Shown: positions 47,023-55,664, numbered from the stretch's first letter. The stretch: DNA of 64,000 bases from CAMBRQ01 sp945870325 (GCF_050313795.1 NZ_JBNPMC010000001.1:248001-312000); one strand, 5' to 3'. The notes: generated by a model from the sequence alone, not told the origin. Program-made: numbers and translations.

Positions 47023-48156
47023 ATGGAACGCTTTTCTCTTTCAGATATAAAAGTAAAGAATCGCATAGACATCTTTCATTATATTTATAACAATCCTTGC
47101 AGTTCCAAGCAGAAGATTGCCAACCAGCTTGGCATAACGCTTCCTACTGTCACTCAGCATCTGACAGCATTGATGGAAGATCAGCTCGTAGAAAAAAGCG
47201 GCCAGTTAAATTCCACTTGCGGAAGAAAGGCAACTTCTTATTCTATTATCTCTACTGCCCGGATTGCTATCGGCATTGAACTTACGGAACACACCGTTCA
47301 TATCGCGGCAGTTGACTTATACGTTGTCAAAAAAGCAAAAGTAAAGATTAATTTGAAATTCGAAAGAACAGAGGCGTATTTTGAGACACTTCGTGATCAT
47401 GTTCTTGCTTTCATTGAGAAATATCATTTTAAAAATGAGCAGATTCTTGGAATTGGCATCGGGATTCAGGGACTGGTTTCACAAGGTGGCCGCCGGATCA
47501 CTTATGCGACGGTTATTGATGTGGAGGGCCTTTCCATTGATATCTTTGAAAAATATTTTTCCTGGCCATGCCGTTTTATACATAACACTGACTGTGCCGC
47601 GAACAGTGAACTGTGGGTGAATCCTGAGATCAACGATGCTATCTATCTATCTCTCTGCATGCATCTGGGCGGCGCATTGATTCTAAACCGACAGATTAAA
47701 GAGGGCATTACGGGCAAATCAGGCATCTTTGAGCACATGACTCTGATTCCCGGCGGACGTCCTTGCTATTGCGGACGTACAGGATGCGCAGAATGCTATT
47801 GTTCCGCCAGTACTTTTCTTGATGACCAGATGGATCTTGATGACTTTTTCCAGCAGAAAGCACAGGGCAACTCTGATTACCAGAAACGCTGGGAAGAATT
47901 CTTATACTATCTTGCCATCCTGATCAATAATCTGCACATGGTCTTAGAAAGTACCGTCATTCTCGGCGGAGATATCATCCCGTATCTCACCGATAAAGAT
48001 CTGAAAATGCTTCAGGATAAGGTCGTTGAATTTTCGGCATTTGGGGATGCGCCTACTTATATTCTGCCTGGGAAATGCCGGAATGATGCCGTGGCGATCG
48101 GGGCAGCACTGCCATTTATACAGGAATTTCTACAGAACTTTATAGAAGAATCCTGA
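47023..48156 (+). CDS. ROK-family transcriptional regulator
   Basis: A 377-residue protein with an N-terminal helix-turn-helix (SKQKIANQLGITLPTVTQHL) and a sugar-kinase-like ROK domain. The zinc motif CYCGRTGCAECYCS is intact. It is divergent from the aldolase-rhaB pair and is the likely repressor, with a sugar as inducer. Confidence 0.9.
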   Translation: MERFSLSDIKVKNRIDIFHYIYNNPCSSKQKIANQLGITLPTVTQHLTALMEDQLVEKSGQLNSTCGRKATSYSIISTARIAIGIELTEHTVHIAAVDLYVVKKAKVKINLKFERTEAYFETLRDHVLAFIEKYHFKNEQILGIGIGIQGLVSQGGRRITYATVIDVEGLSIDIFEKYFSWPCRFIHNTDCAANSELWVNPEINDAIYLSLCMHLGGALILNRQIKEGITGKSGIFEHMTLIPGGRPCYCGRTGCAECYCSASTFLDDQMDLDDFFQQKAQGNSDYQKRWEEFLYYLAILINNLHMVLESTVILGGDIIPYLTDKDLKMLQDKVVEFSAFGDAPTYILPGKCRNDAVAIGAALPFIQEFLQNFIEES

Positions 48157-48223
48157 TTCTTCTGGCGGTTATATGGCTAAGAAAATAAACGAACAGCAAG
48201 AAATACTGGTAAATAACAGAATG

Positions 48224-48267
48224 AATATCGGCGGAACTTATACTTCATAAGATCTGCCGATATTTTT
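48224..48267. terminator. Terminator after the ROK gene
   Basis: AATATCGGC (48224-48232) pairs with GCCGATATT (48256-48264), followed by TTTCTC. It lies between convergent genes and may serve both. Confidence 0.7.
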
Positions 48268-48309
48268 CTCTTATTATCCTATTTTCAGTTGGAATCAGGG
48301 TTACGCCTT

Positions 48310-48921
48310 CTATCTTATACTTTCATCAATTCTTCTGTTCTTAAAATAATATTCTTTATCCCGTTCACCGATTGGCCGCATCACTTTACAGGGATTACCA
48401 ACAGCTACCACATCAGATGGAATATCCTTCGTGACAACGCTTCCTGCTCCGATCACCGTATTATCACCGATGGTTACTCCAGGCATAATCATTACTCCTG
48501 CTCCGATCCAGCAGTTTTTCCCAATATGAACAGGTGCATTATACTGATATGCCTGCTGGCGAAGTTCCGGCAGGATCGGATGCCCCGCCGTGGCAATCGT
48601 CACATTCGGGCCAAACATGGTGTAATCGCCTACGTAGATATGCGTATCATCCACTAGTGTCAGGTTAAAATTCGCATAGATATTCTTCCCGAAGTGCGTA
48701 TGATGACCACCCCAGTTGCTGTGAAGAGGCGGTTCTATATAACAGCCGTCACCAATCTCAGCAAACATCTCCTTTAATAACGCCTCTCTTTTGGCGCCTT
48801 CTGACGGTCGTGTCAGGTTGTAATCGTACTGGCGCTCCAGGCACTGCTCCTGTTCTTTCATAATCTCTTCGCCATTGGGAAGGTATAGATCCGTGCTGTG
48901 CATTTTTTCAAATTCAGTCAT
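48310..48921 (-). CDS. Sugar O-acetyltransferase (maltose/galactoside type)
   Basis: A 203-residue left-handed beta-helix (hexapeptide) enzyme. NWGGHHTHFGKNIYANFNLTL has the catalytic-site His, and IGKNCWIGAGVMIMPGVTIG is a hexapeptide run. It acetylates excess sugars using acetyl-CoA in the cytoplasm. It is convergent to the ROK gene and appears monocistronic. Confidence 0.92.
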   Translation of the reverse strand: MTEFEKMHSTDLYLPNGEEIMKEQEQCLERQYDYNLTRPSEGAKREALLKEMFAEIGDGCYIEPPLHSNWGGHHTHFGKNIYANFNLTLVDDTHIYVGDYTMFGPNVTIATAGHPILPELRQQAYQYNAPVHIGKNCWIGAGVMIMPGVTIGDNTVIGAGSVVTKDIPSDVVAVGNPCKVMRPIGERDKEYYFKNRRIDESIR

Positions 48922-49096
48922 ATTGCTTCTCCTTTACATTTTTCCTGTCCGACAGAGTAGGTATACCGGACTGCATTTTACCCAATTTCTTATTATTTAT
49001 TATAATAATCTCGAGAGAGAACTGCAATAATTTCATAAACTTAAATATTTTCAAACCATATTGGGCATTACATTTACATATAGGGAGGATTTTACC

Positions 49097-49195
49097 ATGC
49101 AGGAAGTGTACGAATTTTTAAAGAACTGTAATACATATTATCTGGCAACAGTTATCCCTGCATTTCTGCTACAATCTCTGAATCCTCACAGATAA
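49097..49195 (+). pseudogene. 5' fragment of a pyridoxamine 5'-phosphate oxidase-like flavoprotein gene
   Basis: After TAGGGAGG an ATG at 49097 opens MQEVYEFLKNCNTYYLATV, the usual N-terminus of small FMN-binding proteins of this family. Similarity stops after 19 residues and the frame ends at 49195 with unrelated residues. About 100 residues have been lost. The rest of the 374-nt gap (48922-49295) holds no other gene. Confidence 0.6.
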
Positions 49196-49295
49196 TTAAC
49201 CTTTTATCCGAGAACATTTTTCTATAAAATAATGACGACATGATGTAACGAAATGACTAGTTGGGGTATATATAAGCAAAGAAGGATGTGACGCG

Positions 49296-49618
49296 ATGTT
49301 AGATATGGATTCCATATATAGCGAACATGCAAAACTGGTATATAAATTTCTAATCTCCTTATGCCACGAGACAGATACTGCCGAAGAACTGACACAAGAA
49401 ACATTCCATCAGGCAGTCCGATGCGCAAACAAGTATAACGGGAACTGCAAGGTATCCACCTGGCTGTGCCAGATCGCAAAAATCTATGGCACAAAGAATT
49501 AAGGAGACGGAATAAAAAACTGATCATCGAATTCGCCGGAGGCGTAACAAAAGAAATTCGAATAAAAGATCTGTATACTGGCGAGGGGTTAGATAAAGTC
49601 GGGATTATCATGAATTAA
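49296..49618 (+). pseudogene. ECF-type sigma factor fragment with frameshift
   Basis: Residues 1-62 (SIYSEHAKLVYKFLISLC, then TAEELTQETFHQAVR) match sigma-70 region 2. At about 49480 the frame slips: the open frame ends IAKIYGTKN, while the next frame continues LWHKELRRRNKKL as in intact relatives. After that comes a short unrelated end (KEIRIKDLYTGE). Region 4 is missing, so it cannot recognise a -35 element. No anti-sigma gene remains. Confidence 0.7.
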
Positions 49619-49652
49619 AAAGGGACACGGCAAATTCAAAAAGGGACACGGC
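49617..49652 (+). repeat. Two tandem copies of AAAAAGGGACACGGC
   Basis: Copies at 49617-49631 and 49638-49652 have a 21-bp period and are followed by GGGGACGGGGG and later TGTCCCC on the same strand. Such GGGGAC-rich ends resemble REP/IS200-associated repeats; this assignment is inferred. Confidence 0.45.
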
Positions 49653-49707
49653 TATTTTAATTGGGGACGGGGGAAATTGAAAAAAACAATGTCCCCTCTT
49701 TAGTGCG

Positions 49708-50373
49708 TTAATCTAACGCTGTCTGTTTTACCCTGCTAAGTCCTTTTGCCACCGCCGGAACTGAGATAATAACCACCGTCATGACCGCCTCTGCCAGCAG
49801 AAAACTATAGTTATAAGCAATCGGGTAGATGCTCTTCAATGACTGCGGGAAATTATCTGGCATGTAGTCCATCCAATATAGGTATCCTCCCAGAGAGTGG
49901 AATGCTCCTCTGGCGAGAACCGCCGCAATATATCCCTTCAGCAAGCCATTCTTGCTTTTTGCGAAAAATCCGGCAACGCCCAGCGCCGCGAATGCCAGCA
50001 CATAGTCACAGCAAACCTGAAAGAATGAAAGCACATACGGTTCCTGGATGAACTGTAGGAGCCCATAAGAAAGCCCCACAAGGATTCCAGTCTGTACTCC
50101 GTACCAGTTGCCGACCAATACAATGAACAGCATACTGCACAGCGTTACGCTTCCACCCCACGGCAACTTGAATATCTTCATATAAGAAGTCACAAACGCC
50201 AGCGCCATTGCCATCGCGCAGAACACTAACTGCTTTGTGCTCATCTTCTTTTTCCCGGATTTCTTCCCCGCAAAAAATAACGCAACGATAAAGAGTACAA
50301 CTCCAACAACAATACATACCGCATATCCGGCAGTTGTCAGACCGCCTTCTGCATTGACTAATAGATCAAACAT
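49708..50373 (-). CDS. thiT: ThiT, thiamine-specific S component of an ECF transporter
   Basis: A membrane protein of about 221 residues with six spans. MALAFVTSYMKIFKLPWGGSVT contains the thiamine-contacting segment, and GAFHSLGGYLYWMDYMP with YSFLLAEAVM supplies further ligands typical of ThiT. It needs the shared EcfAA'T module, which is not in this window. AAGGAGG lies 8 nt before the MFDLL start. A TPP riboswitch directly upstream confirms the vitamin. Confidence 0.93.
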   Translation of the reverse strand: MFDLLVNAEGGLTTAGYAVCIVVGVVLFIVALFFAGKKSGKKKMSTKQLVFCAMAMALAFVTSYMKIFKLPWGGSVTLCSMLFIVLVGNWYGVQTGILVGLSYGLLQFIQEPYVLSFFQVCCDYVLAFAALGVAGFFAKSKNGLLKGYIAAVLARGAFHSLGGYLYWMDYMPDNFPQSLKSIYPIAYNYSFLLAEAVMTVVIISVPAVAKGLSRVKQTALD

Positions 50374-50400
50374 AAAAATGCCCTCCTTGTCTCCGATTGA

Positions 50401-50516
50401 AAACAAAAAGGGCTTGAAGCCAATCTATAACGCATCCCTACGTTGGCATTATCCACATCAGGTTATGGGTCGAAGTTGACAACTTCCTCTCAGCCTATTC
50501 TATAAGCTCCCCTTGT
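50401..50516 (-). promoter_or_regulatory. TPP (THI-box) riboswitch upstream of thiT
   Basis: On the minus strand GGGGAGC, GGCTGAGAGG, GACCC, AACCTGATGTGGATAATGCC and GTAGGGA occur in order, which is the THI-box consensus. A short GGCTTCAAGCC stem followed by CTTTTTG (about 50403-50420) could be the conditional terminator before the thiT ribosome site. Thiamine pyrophosphate should switch thiT off. Confidence 0.93.
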
Positions 50517-50742
50517 TATCAATCTTATGTAGTTTGTCCAGTCATTATCATATACATGCTGCTTGGAAATGTCAACTCCATTACATCAGATTATCTTTCT
50601 TACCTTGCAGGCATCTCTCTAATCAATCAATAGGTCTGTAACTTGTATATTTCAATTCTGCTAAATTTGCGAGATTCGCGTCATTTGAAAAAGCGCACAA
50701 AATATCTAATGAAATCAAGCCAAACTTTGTTAAAAATTTATC

Positions 50743-50771
50743 TTTACATTATCTATACTACGTGTTAATAT
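50743..50771 (+). promoter_or_regulatory. Strong promoter of the small peptide gene
   Basis: TTTACA (50743-50748) and TAATAT (50766-50771) are exactly 17 bp apart in an AT-rich stretch, about 48 nt before the small open frame. The remaining sequence from 50517 to 50742 holds no recognised feature. Confidence 0.6.
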
Positions 50772-50818
50772 TTTAACAGTTTAAGGAACGAGAATAAATG
50801 AGAAGGAAGTGAATGATA

Positions 50819-50899
50819 ATGATGAAGTTATTCAATGCTCTTAAAGAGTATTTTTCTGGGGAAACTGCTTTGTCAATATTTATAGAGAAACTTAACTAA
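50819..50899 (+). CDS. Orphan 25-26-residue peptide
   Basis: ATG at 50819 or 50822 opens MKLFNALKEYFSGETALSIF plus five more residues, ending IEKLN. AGAAGGA lies upstream, though a little far. The peptide is short, helical in look and amphipathic. A consensus promoter (50743-50771) and a strong terminator (50921-50957) frame it as a gene of about 170 nt. It could be a signalling or membrane-active peptide, a leader peptide, or an incidental frame in a small RNA. I do not recognise a family. Confidence 0.45.
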   Translation: MMKLFNALKEYFSGETALSIFIEKLN

Positions 50900-50920
50900 G
50901 AAGTTGTTAGGATGATTAGA

Positions 50921-50957
50921 AAGGTGTATCGAAAATTTTTTCGATACACCTTTTTTT
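50921..50957. terminator. Bidirectional terminator
   Basis: AAGGTGTATCGAAAA (50921-50935) pairs perfectly with 50938-50952 and has T-runs on the plus strand. It ends the peptide gene and also lies 40 nt beyond the stop of the convergent GPH transporter. Confidence 0.88.
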
Positions 50958-50993
50958 ATCATTTTCCAGATGGGTCTTACATTACAAGTATAT

Positions 50994-52229
50994 CTATTCG
51001 CCTGCATTCTGAGTTGCTTTACGCTCTGCAATTTCTTTAATATACTGCGGATTTTTTGTTTCAACATCCAGGAACCAGATATCAACCAGCAAGATGATAG
51101 CAACAACTAAGGGACCGAATTTAAAGAATGCATCAATACCGCTGATCGTACTTGCAGACTGAACCTCCAAAGCACCATTATATCCAACTGCACTTAAGAA
51201 GAATCCAAAGGCTGCTGTCAAAGCTCCTTGCCCGATTTTGGCGCCTACAGAACTTGCAGAGAACAAGACAGACTGAACACGTATACCGGTCTTCCACTCG
51301 CCATAATCGATAGTGTCACCGATGAGGGCTCCGGCCATACCCATCGCAAAGCCCATTCCAATACCGCGCAACAGCGCCGTAGCAAATAAAATAGTAGAGG
51401 ATGTCGGCACTACTATAAATACAACCTGAGCCACCACCATACAGATTGAACCGAACAATACCATCTGTCGCTTCGTATACTTTTTCAAAAAGAAAGGAGC
51501 CACTGCAGACAGAAATACGCCAGGCAAGTTGGAGCATGCAACAAACGTTCCCATCAAAGCCATATTTCCCAACACAGAGTTTAGGTAATAAATGGAAACA
51601 GACAGGTTAAAGGTCAGAATAAAATTGGCCATCAAATTAACAACAAAGGCCATCCACCAATATTTGTTTACAACAGCACATTTGATACCAACGATGAGAT
51701 TCTCCGGAGGAACATCATTCTCTACCCGTTCTTTGACAAACAATACATTCAATGCCAAAGGTATCAGACCGATAATACCAAAGACCATAATAGACTTAAT
51801 CCATGCAGACTGCAGCCCTTGACCTCCAAAAAAATCAACCATCGGCATCATAACAGATGCCATAATAGTCTGTGTCAAAGCTGAAAACATCATGAAAAAA
51901 ATCAGCATCTGCGAACGGTCAACAGAGTCATTTGTGACATAGGACGGAAGAGAATTAGCGGCCATGCCCACATAAGTGTACAAAACAGTATTAAACAGGT
52001 TATATGTAACAAAGATGTAAACTATACGCAAGGCTACACTTCCGTCCGGAACCAGGAATACCAGAATAACGGAAAGCACCATAGGAATAGCCCACTTCAG
52101 TATAACGGGAATACAATGCCCTCTTTTACTTTTGTGGCTATCAATAATTTGACCTGCAATCAAGTCAGACACGCCATCGAAAATCTTAGAGAACGCAATA
52201 ACACCGCCAACCAGACCGGCATTCAGCAA
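50994..52229 (-). CDS. GPH (MelB-like) sugar:cation symporter, N-terminally truncated
   Basis: The 411 residues match glycoside-pentoside-hexuronide symporters: IFDGVSDLIAGQIIDSHKSKRG is the TM2-TM3 loop, and IGDTIDYGEWKTGIR is the conserved motif after TM10. The first membrane span and about 40-50 residues are missing. The frame begins at TTG six nt after the esterase stop codon, and no other frame in the esterase end encodes the missing part. A deletion appears to have joined the genes. Function is doubtful. The substrate was probably an oligosaccharide released or handled by the neighbouring esterases. Confidence 0.8.
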   Translation of the reverse strand: MLNAGLVGGVIAFSKIFDGVSDLIAGQIIDSHKSKRGHCIPVILKWAIPMVLSVILVFLVPDGSVALRIVYIFVTYNLFNTVLYTYVGMAANSLPSYVTNDSVDRSQMLIFFMMFSALTQTIMASVMMPMVDFFGGQGLQSAWIKSIMVFGIIGLIPLALNVLFVKERVENDVPPENLIVGIKCAVVNKYWWMAFVVNLMANFILTFNLSVSIYYLNSVLGNMALMGTFVACSNLPGVFLSAVAPFFLKKYTKRQMVLFGSICMVVAQVVFIVVPTSSTILFATALLRGIGMGFAMGMAGALIGDTIDYGEWKTGIRVQSVLFSASSVGAKIGQGALTAAFGFFLSAVGYNGALEVQSASTISGIDAFFKFGPLVVAIILLVDIWFLDVETKNPQYIKEIAERKATQNAGE

Positions 52230-52234
52230 GATAA

Positions 52235-53146
52235 CTATCTTCTGAAACAGTACTTGAGAAAGTCATCCACAATATCGACGACCTGGCTGGTCCAGAACTC
52301 CGCCCCTCCATGATCGCCTCCTTTTATGAAATACAATTGAACATCCTTACCACACTTTTTCATCTGGCGGTAGAGAATCACACTACCTTCGCAATTGACC
52401 AAACGATCCTTCGTACCATGAAAGATAATGGTCGGCGGCATAACCGTTTCTTCGGTAATGTTGCATTCAACAGAAAGTTTTTTCTTTAATTCAAGATTAT
52501 CTCTCAAATCCACGCGCCCCATAACCAGTCCTTCCGGACTATCCGGCTGGCAGTGAAGAACCTGAATAGGATTGGAGTCTTCGTTCATGACGCTGCAGCT
52601 TCCATAATAATTAATAATGCCTTTGACCTCAGCAGAAATGCCGGGAAATAGGTTATTCTCCACATCATCATGAATCATACCTGCAAACATAGCTGTATGC
52701 CCGCCAGAAGAATCACCCGCAATAACAATATTCTCAGCATCCACATGATATTCTGCAGCATGGGCACGCATAAAACGCACCGCATTTCTTGCATCCATAA
52801 TCTGTGCAGGAAAAGGCGCAATGCCAGAATGCCGATACTCGACAACAGCCACAACATAACCACGCTCAGCCAATTTGGAAACACGACATAATTGATGGAA
52901 CACATCTTGGGGAAGCCATGCTGAACCTTGCACAAACACAATACAAGGACAGACCATCTCAGGATTGTTACGACTAAAAGGCAACAGGATCTGCAGATGC
53001 AGCCGAACAGAATCTATCTCGGCATACTCTACATTATGGATATAGGAAACACCCATTTCGTCACCGGTGGTCTGAATCACTTGAACACCTTCTATTTCCT
53101 CTGTAAATTCCGGAATTTCTTCATAAGTCCATTCTTTTACTTCCAT
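52235..53146 (-). CDS. Alpha/beta-hydrolase esterase (HSL/BD-FAE-like)
   Basis: A 303-residue esterase with nucleophile elbow GDSSGGH, an oxyanion-type FVQGSAWL segment, the acid in KDRLV and the His in GGDHGGAEF. No signal peptide is present, so it is cytoplasmic. Relatives remove acetyl or feruloyl groups from xylo-oligosaccharides. It lies 15 nt after a second esterase gene and upstream of a sugar symporter. Confidence 0.88.
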   Translation of the reverse strand: MEVKEWTYEEIPEFTEEIEGVQVIQTTGDEMGVSYIHNVEYAEIDSVRLHLQILLPFSRNNPEMVCPCIVFVQGSAWLPQDVFHQLCRVSKLAERGYVVAVVEYRHSGIAPFPAQIMDARNAVRFMRAHAAEYHVDAENIVIAGDSSGGHTAMFAGMIHDDVENNLFPGISAEVKGIINYYGSCSVMNEDSNPIQVLHCQPDSPEGLVMGRVDLRDNLELKKKLSVECNITEETVMPPTIIFHGTKDRLVNCEGSVILYRQMKKCGKDVQLYFIKGGDHGGAEFWTSQVVDIVDDFLKYCFRR

Positions 53147-53161
53147 AAAATAACCTTCCTT

Positions 53162-53959
53162 TTACTCATTTAGAAAAGCAAATGCTTCCTCCAAGTGCTT
53201 ATTCCAAAAATCCCAATCATGCTCCCCTGTATCCTCAATGTATGTAAAATCCGCATTTTGCGCTTGTAAGAAGTCGCGCATAGCATGATTTTCTTTGAGC
53301 AGAAAATCCTCACTGCCTTCTGTCATAAAAATTCTTGGAATACTTTTTTTGCTCTTTTCCAATTCCTGATAAATAACCCTTGGGTCCAAATCGCTCGTTG
53401 CAAGCATCTTCGGATCTCCAAATACACGACATTGGAACTCCACATTTGACACGCCATCGTCAACCGGAACTCCTCCGTTATCAACAATACGAATGGGTAT
53501 ATATGCTCCGGAAAATGCCAAAATCTTCGAAAAAGTGTGTGCATATTTTAATCCATTACGCATGGCACCATATCCACCCATTGACAGACCGCCGATATAT
53601 GTATCTTCCCTCTCTTTCGACAATGGAAATAGCCTGCGCGTATACTCGACTAGTTCTTCCCCAATATATTTCCCGAAATGACGGTTTTCTGCTACATGAT
53701 CAATATAGAAACTGTTATCACCATCCGGCATAATTACTGCAATCCCATACTTTTTACTTAACTCACTGATATGAGTATGTACAAGATAGTCGTTCTCATC
53801 TCCGGTATATCCATGCAGCAAATACAGTGTTTTCATATTTTCCAACACAAAATCAGGACTTCCATCTTTCAGAAACCCTCCATCATTGGGCAATACTGCC
53901 GTGAACGGAACCGTACGCATCAGGCAATTAGAAAAAAAACGAACACGAATAATAGCCAT
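53162..53959 (-). CDS. CE1-type esterase (esterase D/acetyl-xylan-like)
   Basis: A protein of about 265 residues with TLYLLHGYTGDENDYL near the N-terminus, the nucleophile in YIGGLSMGGYGAM, and the catalytic His in GEHDWDFW. The family includes feruloyl, acetyl and tributyrin esterases. GGAGGGAG precedes MAIIRV; the 14-residue longer frame is less likely. It is the first gene of the AraC-controlled operon. Confidence 0.88.
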   Translation of the reverse strand: MAIIRVRFFSNCLMRTVPFTAVLPNDGGFLKDGSPDFVLENMKTLYLLHGYTGDENDYLVHTHISELSKKYGIAVIMPDGDNSFYIDHVAENRHFGKYIGEELVEYTRRLFPLSKEREDTYIGGLSMGGYGAMRNGLKYAHTFSKILAFSGAYIPIRIVDNGGVPVDDGVSNVEFQCRVFGDPKMLATSDLDPRVIYQELEKSKKSIPRIFMTEGSEDFLLKENHAMRDFLQAQNADFTYIEDTGEHDWDFWNKHLEEAFAFLNE

Positions 53960-54280
53960 AATCTCCCTCCTTTGCTTCTTATTTGCCTTCATTGTGTTCA
54001 ATTATATAGAATTAACAAATAAATTGACTGGAATTATATGCGGAGAAAACCGCCAAAAATTGATTTATTTTTTGAAAGATTTATATACTCAAAATTGATT
54101 TATATTAGAGAATACTCATTGACGCATTGGTTAAGTTGTGGTAATTTATAATTACTATTTTGATTATATTGCACAATTTTTCATCTACAATATCAATTAA
54201 TTGCTGTTTTTGACATCAATCATATGCATTTTTCAGCAAAATGCCAAATAAAAACATATCAACAGCAAAGGAGGAGGAAA
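53960..54280. promoter_or_regulatory. Divergent control region with 13-bp direct repeats
   Basis: AAAATTGATTTAT occurs at 54056-54068 and 54091-54103, 35 bp apart, on the esterase side. A GTAATT-TAT-AATTAC palindrome lies near 54139-54153. Tandem sites at such spacing suit binding by an AraC dimer. AAAGGAGGAGG precedes the AraC start. Nothing else is seen in this 321-nt gap. Confidence 0.5.
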
Positions 54281-55120
54281 ATGCAGGCTTTTCACGAGAT
54301 AGTTATCACACCAGAAAACATTCCTGCCATCATACTACTGCATACAAGTAAATCCATTAACCAACCCCATTGGCATGAATCGGTGGAACTGCTTGCTTCT
54401 TTAGATTCACAGTTACATATCTCTTGCGATCAAAATACATTTAATCTCAAGGAAAACGATGTTGCCATAATAAACAACTCACAGATACACTGTGTTTCCG
54501 CTCTGGAAGGTCATTCCTTTACCAGTTTGTCACTTCGCATTGCACCTGAGATTTTCCAAAAATACTGCGGTAAAAATCACTGCTGGTTTGACTTAAATCG
54601 AAGCCCGGAGGCTCGCAAAGAAATTGCAGACTGTGCTCAGAAATTATATGAACTTTATTCTGAAGAAAATACCCAGCCGTACTTGCTTTTAGAAGCAAAC
54701 TCCATTTTATTTCATATTGTATATCTGATGGTTACGCATATTCGTAGCGACTATCCGGCAGATAGACTCCATTATTCTGAGAAATATTACAATCGTTATC
54801 GCGAAATTATGCGCTACATGGAGGAACATTACAATGAACCAATTAGTTTGGAAGATGTCGCCTCTTTCATTCACTTATCCAAGGAGCATCTCTCACGGGA
54901 ATTTCCTACTTATGTAGGGGAGGGATTCCGCGAACATCTAACAAACATTCGTCTTAATAATGCACATAAAGACTTGTTAGGCAGTGATCTGCCATTAATT
55001 GATATTGCAATTAAGAACGGCTTTTCTGATCTTCGCTGTTATAATAGGGCATTCCAGAAATATTATAAGACTACCCCTGCCCAATATCGTCGGAAATATA
55101 AGAGGCTTAAAAATGAATAG
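54281..55120 (+). CDS. AraC-family transcriptional regulator
   Basis: A protein of about 279 residues with an N-terminal cupin sensor (NQPHWHESVELLASLD) and two C-terminal helix-turn-helix motifs (ISLEDVASFIHLSKEHLSREF; IAIKNGFSDLRCYNRAFQKYY). I chose MQAFHE because GGAGGAGG is 5-8 nt upstream; a 19-residue longer frame is possible. It is divergent from the esterase-transporter genes and should control them in response to a sugar. Confidence 0.9.
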   Translation: MQAFHEIVITPENIPAIILLHTSKSINQPHWHESVELLASLDSQLHISCDQNTFNLKENDVAIINNSQIHCVSALEGHSFTSLSLRIAPEIFQKYCGKNHCWFDLNRSPEARKEIADCAQKLYELYSEENTQPYLLLEANSILFHIVYLMVTHIRSDYPADRLHYSEKYYNRYREIMRYMEEHYNEPISLEDVASFIHLSKEHLSREFPTYVGEGFREHLTNIRLNNAHKDLLGSDLPLIDIAIKNGFSDLRCYNRAFQKYYKTTPAQYRRKYKRLKNE

Positions 55121-55275
55121 TTGACAAATTGATAATGCATGCCAAAGCGGCAACTTCATTTTTCTGTTTTTTTTAAATCCAATAGAAACTAAAGATTTAT
55201 TTGGTCAATTGATGATAAAGACGCACTTTAATAAGCCATTTTCGATGGCTTAAAATTCATTTTGAAAAGTTAAAA

Positions 55276-55360
55276 TTCAGGCACTTTCTAAAGAAAATAA
55301 ATGAATTCCTGTCCTGCCTTTTTGAATCTTATTATGAAGCTTGTTTATATTCCGTGCCAT
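55276..55360 (-). mobile_element. Probable C-terminal scrap of an IS1182-type transposase
   Basis: The minus frame reads MARNINKLHNKIQKGRTG and ends LFSLESA. The NxxKLHNKIQ...RTG pattern is like the C-terminus of IS1182-family transposases. Nothing upstream continues convincingly. The assignment rests on memory of the family and is tentative. Confidence 0.35.
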
Positions 55361-55591
55361 GGCAAGTGGTGTGCTTTCTGCAAGTACATTTGATCCTTGG
55401 AGAATTAAAAGAAGCCCATGGACTGCGTAGGGCAGATTCAACAGGGCCGTTTGTCATGCAGTTACAAACATATTTTACAGCATTTGTTGCGAACGCAAAA
55501 AAGAATAACCGATTAGTAGCATATGCTGTGGGATAGGCACAGTGTTTTTAATGAGCGTCATTGAAAAAAATATTTTAAATACTATATAAAG

Positions 55592-55621
55592 AAAAACTCC
55601 CACACAAAAATGGGAGTTTTT
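55592..55621. terminator. Terminator hairpin
   Basis: AAAAACTCCCA (55592-55602) pairs perfectly with 55611-55621 around an 8-nt loop, with T-runs on both strands. It lies just past the stop of the broken Fic-type gene. Confidence 0.8.
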
Positions 55622-55664
55622 CAGTGCCCTTGATTATAGGGTATTTCGGAGTTTTTTCCAGATT

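Larger units (their letters stand above)
55121..55664. other. Gene-free stretch with decayed sequence
   Basis: This 544-nt stretch has no intact gene. It holds a probable transposase end (55276-55360, minus) and a terminator hairpin (55592-55621). The plus-strand frame at 55354-55536 has no recognisable domain or ribosome site and overlaps the transposase remnant. Confidence 0.5.

Noticed and set aside
55354..55536. 60-codon plus-strand frame reading ELKEAHGLRRADSTGPF
   Set aside because: No family, no ribosome site, and it overlaps a probable transposase remnant on the other strand.
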